Positions 45,200 through 53,929 of a stretch of 64,000 nt of DNA are shown one piece after another (the first letter of the stretch is position 1; every line of letters starts with the position of its first letter). Under the pieces are notes generated by a model. That model worked only from the letters and a program-made list of their open reading frames with translations, ran no database searches and was not told the origin of the DNA. A program made the translations under genes and the position numbers. The DNA lies in the NCBI RefSeq assembly GCF_001274635.1, contig NZ_LBGV01000001.1:2604001-2668000 (forward strand), written 5' to 3'. The DNA comes from Persicobacter sp. CCB-QB2 (GTDB taxonomy: Bacteria > Bacteroidota > Bacteroidia > Cytophagales > Cyclobacteriaceae).

Positions 45200-47154
45200 G
45201 TAGAGCGGGTTGTTACCTCCCCGCTCCCTCACAGACCCGTACGAGCGGATTTCCCGCATACGGTTCCTCCTAAATTGGTTTCGCTTTCTGAAAGCTGTGA
45301 TAGATTTTTGGTTTAAGTAGTGGCCTCCATTCTGTAATTAAGCGATTGTACCGCTCCCAATTCCATGCAGGACGTCCACCTCTGCGATTTAGCCATTTAT
45401 GGAGCATACGCCTGACATGGTGATAATAAGCATGCAGACTTCTGCTATTGAAGGTGATTCCATAGTAATTATAGTATCCGCGTAATTTCAAATTCAATTC
45501 ATTGATGATTTCATCGAGTTTACGATGCCGGTTTGACTTTATCCAGTCTTGCATTTTAGCGAGGGAGAGGTTCAGCTTTTTACTCGCTGTTTTTCTTTTC
45601 AATATCATTTTTCCGTTGCGACTTTCGCTTAGAAAATGTGTAAATCCCAGAAAATCAAAACCTCTTTCGCCTTCGCCTCTTTTGCTCTTTAGGTTAATGA
45701 TCTTTGTCTTGTCAGGGTGTAATTCAAGATTAAATTTCTCAAATCGCTTTTGCAAAACATTCATTACCCGATCGGCGTCCGAAGCATTATCAAAACCCAA
45801 TACAAAATCATCGGCATGGCGGACAATAGTACTTTTTCCCTTTAATAATGGCTGTATTTGCTCGGAAAACCATTCATCCAGCACATAATGCAAATAAATA
45901 TTACTCAGCAAGGGAGATACTATCCCTCCTTGAGGGGTACCCTCTGTTGGATATTGCAACTGCTCATCCTCCAGTATACCTGCTTTTAACCATTTATTTA
46001 GCGTTCTGCGTATCACGCCATCTTTGACCCGTAAGTCAAGAAACTCTCGAAGTTGTGCATGATTGATGCATCCAAAGTAGTTCTTTATGTCAGCATCAAT
46101 GATGTAATGCAATCCTTTAAAGCTTACTTCCCTAAACATATATTCCACAGCTTGATGCGCAGAATATCCATTCCTGAATCCGAATGAAAAGGCCTTAAAT
46201 TCCTCTTCATAAATGGGGTTCAGGGTGCGGCGCACACTTTCCTGAAGTATCTTATCTTCAATGGTCGGGATGCCCAATGGGCGTTTCCCTGATTTTCCCT
46301 TGTCGATATAAACCCTGCGTATAGAAGGAGCTCGATACTTCCCCGTTTTAAATTCGGTTAATAGTGCTGGTATGCGAGTTTCAGATTCAAGATTGTAATG
46401 ATACCAACATTTACCATCCACGCCCGGACTACTATTCTTGTTCAGGCTGTGAAAACAATCTGTTAGCATATTTTCGTCTATGAACTGGCTTACATTCGTC
46501 AATGCAGTGTTCTTGTGTTTTCTTGCTCGTGCTGCTATCTCTAATTCTACTGTTGACATCTTTTTAGTTGCATCCGGTGCTTGTTTTAATGTTTCTAAAT
46601 TATCGACCCAATTTAAGGCATCCCCCAGGCCAATCAGACCCAGGTTTTCCCTTCCCTACTTACTGGCTTTCTTGGGTAAAGATTTCCCAGCTTTCAAACG
46701 GTACTATGGAGATGCTAAGACTGCCTTTGCCCATCTCATTCCCTGCGGTTTCCCTCGGTACTGATACCACTACGATATGCTCTCATTCTTAGCATCAGAC
46801 ATGGTGAGCATATAGACCATGCTGATTTGGAAATTTACGGTAGGGATTTCCATATTAACCCTTGTTTCGGGTGGAGGCAGGAGGCTCTCCCGTGTTTCCA
46901 TGCGTGCCTATTGTACCTTTGACGTAAACCAAGACCCCGGTCGAATCAATGCTACTTGTCATTAATGCTACATTGATGTTGCACCAACTATGCTTAAGGT
47001 TAATGCTTCAACAATGAATTATATTTCGAGGCTAACAATACGCCTTCGGCACTCGCTGTATACGCTTCATGCTGGCATTTCTACCAACTATGCAATACTC
47101 GCTTACGGTGGCTGACCAACCTTTCCGTGCAGGATTTAATACCTGCAGGCACAC
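45200..47154 (-). mobile_element. group II intron (about 1.95 kb)
   Basis: On the minus strand it opens with GTGTGCCTGCAGG (GUGYG 5' boundary, at 47154). A long folded region (domain I and following, 47154-46560) precedes the reverse transcriptase/maturase ORF. At the 3' end domain V is visible (AACCGTATGCGGGAAATCCG.., 45266-45235) and domain VI (GAGCGGG..CCCGCTC) ends in CTCTAC at about 45200. The exact 3' boundary is inferred from domain VI and the AY rule. It is inserted within repeat copy 5. Confidence 0.88.
45270..46559 (-). CDS. group II intron reverse transcriptase/maturase
   Basis: 429 residues encoded in domain IV. RT motifs: SSPGVDGKCW, RPLGIPTIEDKILQ, FSFGFRNGYSAHQAV, DIKNYFGCI, TEGTPQGGIVSPLLSNIYL and the catalytic box VRHADDFVLGF, which has His where most group II RTs have Tyr (YADD). 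A maturase X segment (LKLRGYYNYYGI, LHKWLNRRGG) follows. There is no HNH endonuclease domain; the protein ends shortly before domain V. It promotes splicing and retrohoming of its own intron. Confidence 0.93.
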   Translation of the reverse strand: MSTVELEIAARARKHKNTALTNVSQFIDENMLTDCFHSLNKNSSPGVDGKCWYHYNLESETRIPALLTEFKTGKYRAPSIRRVYIDKGKSGKRPLGIPTIEDKILQESVRRTLNPIYEEEFKAFSFGFRNGYSAHQAVEYMFREVSFKGLHYIIDADIKNYFGCINHAQLREFLDLRVKDGVIRRTLNKWLKAGILEDEQLQYPTEGTPQGGIVSPLLSNIYLHYVLDEWFSEQIQPLLKGKSTIVRHADDFVLGFDNASDADRVMNVLQKRFEKFNLELHPDKTKIINLKSKRGEGERGFDFLGFTHFLSESRNGKMILKRKTASKKLNLSLAKMQDWIKSNRHRKLDEIINELNLKLRGYYNYYGITFNSRSLHAYYHHVRRMLHKWLNRRGGRPAWNWERYNRLITEWRPLLKPKIYHSFQKAKPI

Positions 47155-47178
47155 TAAAAGGTGTTTCATTTTGTTTTT

Positions 47179-48147
47179 TAGAGGTCGGTAGGTAAACACA
47201 TATTAAAATAGGTTGTTATAACTGTAAAAGCCATACAATCATGAAAATTTTCAAGGGACAGGATCTTATTGCCTTTACAACGAAATTCCAATCAGACTTA
47301 GAGTGCCAGGAATATTTAGCGGCACAAAAATGGGACCATGGTTATACTTGTAGAAAATGTGGCCATGGAGCAAGTCAGGTTCGGAAGAATCACTCTCGTA
47401 CCTGCAATAAATGTAGCCATACAGAATCACCAACGGCAAATACACTTTTTCACAAAGTTAAATTTGGTATTAGAAAGGCATTTTTTATTTGTTTCGAAAT
47501 GTCTACATCGACTAAGAGTTTTTCTGCCAGATATATGGCTAAAAGGTATTCAATCACCGAAAAAACGGCGAGAATGTTTATGCACAAAGTTCGGGAGGCA
47601 ATGAAATCAAGTGAACAACATCCGATGCAGGGTACTGTCCACGTTGACGAATTTGTGATTGGAGGAAAGGAAAATGGGAAAATAGGCCGCAGCTATCATA
47701 CAAAGAAGAAAAAGATTGTTTGTGCCCTTGAATTAACGGAAGATTTAAAAGTGAAACGGATGTATTCGATGAGAATAAAAGACTATTCCAGTAAGGAGTT
47801 GAGGCAGATTTTTGATCGTCATATATCACCAAATGCAAAGGTTACAGCAGATGAATGGAGAGGGTATGATCCAATTGCTGAAGATTATTCATTGACCCAG
47901 ATTAAAAGTGAAAATGGGATGAATTTCAAAGCATTACACACGATGATTCATCAGGTAAAATCTTGGGTTCGAACAACCTTTTCATGGGTGAGCAAAAAGC
48001 ACGTAGATCGGTATTTAAGTGAATTCAATTACCGATTAAATCGCTCACAAACAAAAGAAACGATCTTCCATAATCTGATTTCGAGAATGGTTAGGTCAGA
48101 AAAAATTTACCAGACCCAAATTTTATGCATTTAACTACCGACCTCTA
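47179..48147 (+). mobile_element. IS1595-family insertion sequence (about 969 bp)
   Basis: Perfect 13-bp terminal inverted repeats TAGAGGTCGGTAG at 47179-47191 and 48135-48147 flank a single transposase gene. The adjacent 8-mers TTGTTTTT and TTATTTTT differ by one base and could be the 8-bp target duplication typical of the family. It lies 24 bases from the 5' end of the group II intron. Confidence 0.88.
47241..48134 (+). CDS. IS1595-family transposase
   Basis: 297 residues. N-terminal zinc ribbon with CxxC pairs (CRKCGHG, CNKCSH), then the ISXO2-like DDE domain: first Asp in VHVDEFVIGG, second in VTADEWRGYD, and final acidic/Arg pair in YLSEFNYRLNR. Full length and intact, so the IS may be active. 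Confidence 0.94.
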   Translation: MKIFKGQDLIAFTTKFQSDLECQEYLAAQKWDHGYTCRKCGHGASQVRKNHSRTCNKCSHTESPTANTLFHKVKFGIRKAFFICFEMSTSTKSFSARYMAKRYSITEKTARMFMHKVREAMKSSEQHPMQGTVHVDEFVIGGKENGKIGRSYHTKKKKIVCALELTEDLKVKRMYSMRIKDYSSKELRQIFDRHISPNAKVTADEWRGYDPIAEDYSLTQIKSENGMNFKALHTMIHQVKSWVRTTFSWVSKKHVDRYLSEFNYRLNRSQTKETIFHNLISRMVRSEKIYQTQILCI

Positions 48148-48220
48148 TTATTTTTTATACGCTTTCAAATCCCCACCTTATGGACTTGCACGGCGCAAAA
48201 GCATGAATAATCCGGATTAA
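48148..48220 (+). repeat. convergent-gap repeat, copy 5, right terminal part
   Basis: The right terminus GCATGAATAATCCGGATT (48201-48218) matches the right end of copy 4. The 50 bases between the IS and this terminus have no obvious counterpart in the other copies. Confidence 0.6.
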
Positions 48221-48250
48221 ATAAAAAAGCCCGACAATTGCCGGGCTTTT
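48221..48250 (-). terminator. rho-independent terminator of the acetyltransferase gene
   Basis: Stem AAAAGCCCG / CGGGCTTTT with T6 on the minus strand, 23 bases past the stop codon. Confidence 0.85.
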
Positions 48251-48273
48251 CCTATCAAATTAACATTTTCTGC

Positions 48274-48909
48274 TTATCCAATTGCTTTAGCCGGATTACC
48301 AAAAACCGTTTCTCCTGCCTTTACATCAGAGATCACTACTGAGCCCGCTCCCACACGAGCACCTTTCCCAATGGTAACCCCTGCTACGATGGTTACACCT
48401 GATCCAATAAACGCTTCCTCCTCAATGGTAACATCGGCATTGATATTAGAGCCTGTACCAATTTGAGCAAAATTTCCTACTTTAACCCCTGCGTCCAGAT
48501 TTACGCCTGCGTGAATTACACAATGGCTTTCCACTTCCACGCCACTTCCGATAAATGCTTTGGCATTAATGAAATTCCCATAACCAAAAGAAGCACTATC
48601 TGAAATGATCGCTGCCTGATGAACCGCATTAGCCGGCTGAACTTTTCTTTTTTCATTCAGCATCTCTACCTGATTTTTGCGAAGCTCAGTTTCATCCGTA
48701 GCGATAAAAGCCTCACATTTTTTACCAATCAGCTTGGTAAACCCTCCGTCATCAGGGAAACCTAATACCGGAACAACATCTATTTCTGTATGGTGTAATG
48801 CTTCATTTTCATCCAAAAAGCCGTAAACCTCAATCTCATTGCTTTTAAAGATTTCCAGGGCTGCTTTACCGATGCTGTTGGCACCGAAAATAATTACCGG
48901 ATTTTCCAT
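48274..48909 (-). CDS. NeuD/PglD-type sugar acyltransferase (hexapeptide repeat)
   Basis: 211 residues. N-terminal Rossmann-like domain (PVIIFGANSIGKAALEIF) for the nucleotide sugar, then a left-handed parallel beta-helix with about nine hexapeptide repeats (GVEVESHCVIHAGVNLDAGVKVG). NeuD/PglD enzymes acetylate sialic acid or UDP-4-amino sugars. The conserved catalytic His appears to be that in VIHAGVN. No glycan biosynthesis genes are adjacent, so the substrate is open. Confidence 0.88.
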   Translation of the reverse strand: MENPVIIFGANSIGKAALEIFKSNEIEVYGFLDENEALHHTEIDVVPVLGFPDDGGFTKLIGKKCEAFIATDETELRKNQVEMLNEKRKVQPANAVHQAAIISDSASFGYGNFINAKAFIGSGVEVESHCVIHAGVNLDAGVKVGNFAQIGTGSNINADVTIEEEAFIGSGVTIVAGVTIGKGARVGAGSVVISDVKAGETVFGNPAKAIG

Positions 48910-48968
48910 TTTATTTCTTCATGCTTAATTTCGTGCGCAAAGATAGTAAATCTTCTTGGTAAAAAGGT

Positions 48969-49336
48969 TTAAACTATCTCCCGACCAAAAGGTCTCAAAG
49001 CCAAACCGGCTAATTTAAAATGTTGCTTCCCAAAAGGAATACCTATTATAGTAATACAAAAAAGGATGCCAAAACCAATATGGGAAAGCCAGATCCAGAT
49101 TCCCCCACAAAGAACCAGACGATATTCATGATCGTCCACAGACAACCATGATCCGTCTCTCTTTTGCGGACTTCCTTCCCAAATGGAAATAGTGCCAACT
49201 CCGTTAACTTTATCGACTGCAAACCAAAGGGAATCCCCACTACCGTGAGCATCATCGCCACGCTGGCCAATAAATATTCTATGGCAATAAAAACACCGCC
49301 AAAAACAAACCAGATAATATTACCCAGAAGACTCAT
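48969..49336 (-). CDS. YccF-type inner-membrane protein, apparent frameshift
   Basis: The first frame (49336 to 49046, 96 residues) begins MSLLGNIIWFVFGGVFIAIEYL and holds one YccF repeat with GIPFGLQSIKLTELALFPFG. After FFVG it leaves the family pattern. Adding one base in the C5 run at 49102-49106 (G5 on the coding strand) continues as GGIWIWLSHIGFGILFCITI, GIPFGKQHFKLAGLALRPFG and a TAA at 48969-48971, giving the expected two-repeat protein of 122 residues. Function of YccF is unknown. Confidence 0.8.
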
Positions 49337-49346
49337 AACTAAAGAT

Positions 49347-50135
49347 TTATTTTTTCATTTTTAATGCATACACCATTGGGATCAGGCCTTCCATCCCTTT
49401 AATCTGATAGCCTTTTTTGCTCTTCACCGTATTGGGAAAGCAGTCATAGGGAGAATAATCAAATTCCTGACATACTTCCAGTTCCAATCCGGCATCCAAT
49501 AGCGCCTGAATCACTTCACTCATGCCATGGTTCCAGCTGTAGGAAGTGTTTTTAATAGGAGCTTCACGATCCGCATAAGTTCCTTCTATTTCCTCCACTA
49601 TGGTATCTGCCTTTAAATAAGGATAGGTAATTTGGGTAAAATTATCATCAAACATCCAGACCACCGGATGAAACTCCGCGAAAATGAAAGTTCCACCAGG
49701 CTTCAGGTGTCGGGCAATTTGCCTTGCCCAAAGATTAATATCATGCAACCAGCCTACCGTTCCGTAGGAGGTAAAAACCATATCAAAAGTTTTACCTTTT
49801 AACACCTGATCCATTTCCAAAACATTCCCCTGATGAAAAGTAGCCGCCAATCCGGTCTGACTACTTAAATCCTGCGCCGCCTTTATCGCTTCATCGGATA
49901 AATCAACACCAGTAACCTCTGCCCCCATTCTAACCAAAGAAAGACTATCCTGCCCGAAATGGCATTGGGGGTGAAGAATACTTTTGCCCTTCACCTCTCC
50001 CAAAAGGGCTAATTCTATCTCCATCAGCGCATTCCTACCGTCAACAAAGCTCTCATTATCATAGAATTCCGATTCCAGATGATGCGGTGTTTTCGCATTC
50101 CAAAGTGCGCGATTGGCTTCTATATAATTATCCAT
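49347..50135 (-). CDS. class I SAM-dependent methyltransferase
   Basis: 262 residues from ATG at 50135 (MDNYIEANRALWNAK); the 11 codons further upstream are probably untranslated. The Rossmann fold shows motif I around GKSILHPQCHFGQDSLSLVRMGAEVTGVDLS, with acidic Asp of VDLS, and motif IV FDMVFTSYGTVGWL. The GKSILHPQCHFGQD version of motif I is typical of a Bacteroidota group annotated only as class I methyltransferase. Substrate unknown. It ends 10 bases before the yccF start. Confidence 0.88.
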   Translation of the reverse strand: MDNYIEANRALWNAKTPHHLESEFYDNESFVDGRNALMEIELALLGEVKGKSILHPQCHFGQDSLSLVRMGAEVTGVDLSDEAIKAAQDLSSQTGLAATFHQGNVLEMDQVLKGKTFDMVFTSYGTVGWLHDINLWARQIARHLKPGGTFIFAEFHPVVWMFDDNFTQITYPYLKADTIVEEIEGTYADREAPIKNTSYSWNHGMSEVIQALLDAGLELEVCQEFDYSPYDCFPNTVKSKKGYQIKGMEGLIPMVYALKMKK

Positions 50136-50216
50136 AAAATCTAATTGATGTGGGTAAACAATCCTCACTTCCTCGGTTTTTTTATAAAAAAATCAGGGCT
50201 AAAGATCGGATTTCCT

Positions 50217-50224
50217 TATCTTTG
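50217..50224 (+). promoter_or_regulatory. -7 element upstream of rlmD
   Basis: TATCTTTG matches TAnnTTTG 56 bases before the ATG at 50281. No good -33 TTTG is seen. Confidence 0.4.
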
Positions 50225-50280
50225 CGCGTTAAAATAGTGATTTAGCGTTGGTTGTCCAATTGAGGACAATAATTTGTATT

Positions 50281-51687
50281 ATGGCGAGAAAGAAACTGAA
50301 AGATATTAAGGGATTGACCATTGAGAAGGTAGCAGCAGAAGGCAACTGCCTGGGTCATGATGAGGAAGGTCGAATTGTGTTTGTATCCCATGCAGCACCC
50401 GGAGATGTGATGGATGTGCGCGTGGTAAAAAAACGCAAGAAATTTATACAGGCTGCTCCCGAGGTAATTCATACTTTCTCGGATTTGCGACAGGAACCGT
50501 TGTGTGAGCATTACGGCCTTTGTGGTGGCTGTAAGTGGCAGCACCTGAAATATGAGCATCAGGTAGAATTTAAAACGCAGGTGGTTCGTGAAACTATGGA
50601 GCACCTGGGAAAAATTGAAATCCCGGAGATTCCATTGGCGCTTGGCTCAGAAAAGACCGAATTCTACCGCAATAAAATGGAATTCTCTTTTACGAATTTC
50701 CGTTGGTTGACAAAAGAAGAAATTGCTTCAGAGGAGAATCAGGATCGTCGTGGCCTTGGCTTCCATATTCCGGGTGGCTTTGATAAAATTATCCATGTGA
50801 ACAAGTGCTGGTTGCAGCCGGATCCATCCAACGCCATCAGAACGGCGATTGATACTTTCGCCAAGGAAAATGAAATCCCTTACTACAATGTAAAATTTCA
50901 GGAAGGCCATTTACGAAATGTGACCATTCGTACGGCCAATACTACCGGCCAGATCATGGTGATTTTACAAGTGTTTACTGATGAGGAGAAGTGGACCTTA
51001 CCTTTGGTGGATCATTTGAAAGCAGAATTCCCGGAAATCACTTCTCTTTACTATGTGGTGAACAAAAAAGGAAATGAAACCATTTTTGATCAGGAATTGA
51101 TTTTGCACCACGGCACCCCTTATATTGAGGAGACCATGGAGGATCTGACGTACCGTGTGGGACCTAAATCTTTCTACCAAACCAATTCAGAACAGGCTTA
51201 TCAGCTGTATTCGGTTACGCGTGATTTTGCCGGACTAACCGGAGAGGAAGTGGTTTATGACTTGTATACCGGTACCGGAACCATTGCCAATTTTGTAGCC
51301 AAGAAAGCGAAACAGGTCGTGGGAATTGAATATGTGGAAGCTGCGATTGAAGATGCCAAAATCAACTCCGAAATCAACAAGGTGGAAAATACCTTATTCT
51401 ACGCCGGAGATATGAAAAACGTATTGACGGATGAATTTGCCGCTAAGCACCCTGCGCCGGATGTAGTGATTACTGACCCTCCGAGGGCAGGAATGGATAC
51501 GGAAGTAGTGGAAATGTTGTTGAAATTGGCCCCTAAACGCATTGTTTATGTGAGCTGCAACCCCGCTACCCAGGCAAGAGATCTGAACCTGTTGGATGCC
51601 AAATATAAGGTAACCAAAATTCAGCCGGTGGATATGTTCCCGCACACCCACCATATTGAAAATGTTGTCGCACTGGAATTGAAATAA
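50281..51687 (+). CDS. rlmD: 23S rRNA (uracil-5-)-methyltransferase RlmD/RumA type
   Basis: 468 residues from ATG at 50281 (MARKKLKDIKGLTIEKVAAEG). N-terminal TRAM domain, iron-sulfur cysteines in EPLCEHYGLCGGCKWQHL, SAM motif DLYTGTGTIANFVA, TDPPRAG and catalytic Cys in VYVSCNPATQARDL. It methylates C5 of U1939-type uridines in 23S rRNA, although RlmC- or TrmA-like specificity cannot be excluded by reading. Followed 13 bases later by a small conserved gene. Confidence 0.95.
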   Translation: MARKKLKDIKGLTIEKVAAEGNCLGHDEEGRIVFVSHAAPGDVMDVRVVKKRKKFIQAAPEVIHTFSDLRQEPLCEHYGLCGGCKWQHLKYEHQVEFKTQVVRETMEHLGKIEIPEIPLALGSEKTEFYRNKMEFSFTNFRWLTKEEIASEENQDRRGLGFHIPGGFDKIIHVNKCWLQPDPSNAIRTAIDTFAKENEIPYYNVKFQEGHLRNVTIRTANTTGQIMVILQVFTDEEKWTLPLVDHLKAEFPEITSLYYVVNKKGNETIFDQELILHHGTPYIEETMEDLTYRVGPKSFYQTNSEQAYQLYSVTRDFAGLTGEEVVYDLYTGTGTIANFVAKKAKQVVGIEYVEAAIEDAKINSEINKVENTLFYAGDMKNVLTDEFAAKHPAPDVVITDPPRAGMDTEVVEMLLKLAPKRIVYVSCNPATQARDLNLLDAKYKVTKIQPVDMFPHTHHIENVVALELK

Positions 51688-51700
51688 AAGAAAACGACCT

Positions 51701-52087
51701 ATGCATAATGATCCGGAATTAGACGGTAAATACCTGGGCACCATCACCCAGGATTTTGCTAAAATCGCAGATAATTTGAAGGAAGCTTCCTATGCGGTTC
51801 GCCGTAAAGGGTTTTCTGACTTTCCTATTTTCCCTATTTCCAAAATGGGAATGCCTGTCGGGCAGGTTTTCCTAAAAATGGGAGAGCTTGATTTGCAATG
51901 GAATTACAACATTACCTTCCTGGAAGAATTTGTTCAGAGAGGCCTGATTGAAAAAGGAGAGAAAGAAGAGGGCTTTAAAAAATCTTATAAAAATCCGGAT
52001 GAGTTTTGTTGCTTGTTCGTGATGGATGGGGCTTTCACGAATTTTGTCTTTATTCCTTATCCGGAAGATGATAAAGCCGTGCTGTAA
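51701..52087 (+). CDS. conserved hypothetical protein downstream of rlmD
   Basis: 128 residues, soluble, with aromatic-rich patches (FSDFPIFPISKMGMPVGQVF, DEFCCLFVMDGAFTNFVFIP). I recognise it only as a Bacteroidota protein of unknown function. The 13-base spacing and shared terminator place it in the rlmD operon. Confidence 0.8.
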   Translation: MHNDPELDGKYLGTITQDFAKIADNLKEASYAVRRKGFSDFPIFPISKMGMPVGQVFLKMGELDLQWNYNITFLEEFVQRGLIEKGEKEEGFKKSYKNPDEFCCLFVMDGAFTNFVFIPYPEDDKAVL

Positions 52088-52103
52088 AACCGGTTGAAAG
52101 CCA

Positions 52104-52142
52104 TAAAAAAAGGTTCGGGGAATAGTCTCCGAACCTTTTTTA
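52104..52142. terminator. bidirectional terminator between the rlmD operon and the DEAD helicase
   Basis: Stem AAAAAGGTTCGG / CCGAACCTTTTT with a 10-base loop, A-run and T-run on both sides, in a 77-base convergent gap. Confidence 0.9.
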
Positions 52143-52164
52143 TTTTCTTTAACACCAAAAACAA

Positions 52165-53439
52165 TTAAGCATCTTGGTTTTTAGGGCGACGGTTGTAATT
52201 GCCTTTACGGCCTCCGCCACCTTTATTTCCGCTGTAGTTTCTTTTCTTATTGAAACGTCCGCCATTTCCTCTGCGCTCCGTGGAATAGCTTGGCTGTCCG
52301 CCGAAAGATTCCGGCAATGGCACCTTCATCACTTCTTTTTCAATCAACTCCTCAATTCTGCGGAACTTGCCACAATCCCTCGGGTTTATCAAAGTAACCG
52401 CAAAACCTTTACGCTCTGCTCTTGCTGTACGGCCCACACGGTGTACATAGTCCTCCGGGTCATTTGGCACATCATAATTGATCACCATCGATACGTCATC
52501 AATATCAATTCCTCGGGAAACAATATCGGTAGCCACCAAAACCTGGAACTGCTTGTTTTTAAAGCTCTGCATGATCTGCTCACGCTCTTTCTGCTCCAAA
52601 TCCGACTGGAATGGTTCAGCCTTCAAGCCCCATCGTTTCATTTCATGGCCCAGCTCCTTTACTTTGGATTTAGTAGAACAGAAAACGAATACCGTGGGCA
52701 ATTTCTCCTCATTCCCAACCAGAATACCTTTCAAAATGCTGGCCTTTTGCTCATCATAAGCCATAAAAGCTCCCTGAAGCACTCCCTCAGCAGTAGTAGA
52801 TACTTTAAAGGTAATCTCTTCCGGATCTTTCAGGATATTTTTGGCTAAGCTGCGAATCTTTGGTGGCATGGTTGCAGAAAACATCAAGGTCTGACGGCTC
52901 TCCGGAAGTTTTCCCACAATTTGGTTAATATCTTCCTGGAATCCCATGTCCAACATTCTGTCAGCTTCATCCAGTACCAAAAACTGTAAATCATCTGTTT
53001 TCAGATAGCCCTGGTTAAAATGCTGAATCAGACGGCCAGGCGTGGCTACAATAATATCAGCACCATTTTTAATGGCTGAGCGCTGCTTTTCCCAGTTCCC
53101 TGCATCATTCCCTCCATAAATGGCCACTGTACTCAAAGGGGCAAAATAACTCATGCCTTCCAATTGCTGATCAATCTGAATGGCCAGCTCACGAGTTGGG
53201 GCAATGATAATGCAACTAACCGAATTACTTTTCGGAGCATCTCCCTCCAACAATTTGTGCATTACCGGCAATAGATAAGCTGCCGTTTTTCCGGTTCCTG
53301 TCTGTGCACAGGCGATCAAATCCTTTCCTTCTATCGCAAGAGGAATAGCGGCCTCCTGAATGGGCGTCGCATCTTCAAACCCCATTGCCAGAATGGCATC
53401 CTCTATGTTGGGGTTAAGATCAAAGTCTGTAAATTTCAA
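52165..53439 (-). CDS. DEAD-box RNA helicase (RhlE-like)
   Basis: 424 residues. Q motif DATPIQEAAIPLAIEG, Walker A AQTGTGKTAAY, PTRELAIQ, DEAD box VLDEADRML, SAT in FSATMPP, then GRTARAERKG. The C-terminus is rich in Arg/Gly/Asn, an RNA-binding tail. Involved in RNA remodelling, ribosome assembly or cold growth; the exact role is not known. Confidence 0.94.
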   Translation of the reverse strand: MKFTDFDLNPNIEDAILAMGFEDATPIQEAAIPLAIEGKDLIACAQTGTGKTAAYLLPVMHKLLEGDAPKSNSVSCIIIAPTRELAIQIDQQLEGMSYFAPLSTVAIYGGNDAGNWEKQRSAIKNGADIIVATPGRLIQHFNQGYLKTDDLQFLVLDEADRMLDMGFQEDINQIVGKLPESRQTLMFSATMPPKIRSLAKNILKDPEEITFKVSTTAEGVLQGAFMAYDEQKASILKGILVGNEEKLPTVFVFCSTKSKVKELGHEMKRWGLKAEPFQSDLEQKEREQIMQSFKNKQFQVLVATDIVSRGIDIDDVSMVINYDVPNDPEDYVHRVGRTARAERKGFAVTLINPRDCGKFRRIEELIEKEVMKVPLPESFGGQPSYSTERRGNGGRFNKKRNYSGNKGGGGRKGNYNRRPKNQDA

Positions 53440-53929
53440 ATCCTATGGGTTAATAAGTTTTTATTGGTCCAAAGGGATTTAAAATGATACCCGACCCTTC
53501 GGACGACCAATTTTTTTTTCACTATGTGGTCTCTATCAAATGTAAATCTAAAAAAAAGCAGGCATTTAATGCAGTTTTACTGATTTTTTAGGAAGAAAGG
53601 CCCACTGATCCACAAAGACACTAAATATTTTACGATAAAATATAACTAAATAAAGTCGTTTATGTGATATTTTTTAAATGATTAAATTAAAAGGCATAAA
53701 AACCATATTTAAAAATTGATTCATCTTGACAATGAAGGCTTTAGGTGGGTTCAATAGAAATTCTTGGAATTGATCAAAAAACACCAAAGCAGGTAATGAT
53801 TAAGGTTTTAGTGACTAACAGCCGTTAATCGGCAGGGTTTGAACAGTGATATCTCTTGAAATAGGCATGAAAGAAGTCCATGTAATGTTTAAGCGAATTT
53901 CACCAAATCACTATAACCATAATTATCAC
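53440..53929. other. AT-rich gap upstream of the HYR/SprB surface protein
   Basis: 490 bases between divergent genes, no ORF of interest. A small hairpin GCCG-TTAAT-CGGC lies at 53821-53833. The in-frame codons from 53846 to 53929 belong to the open frame but have no coding look, so they are treated as leader. Confidence 0.5.
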
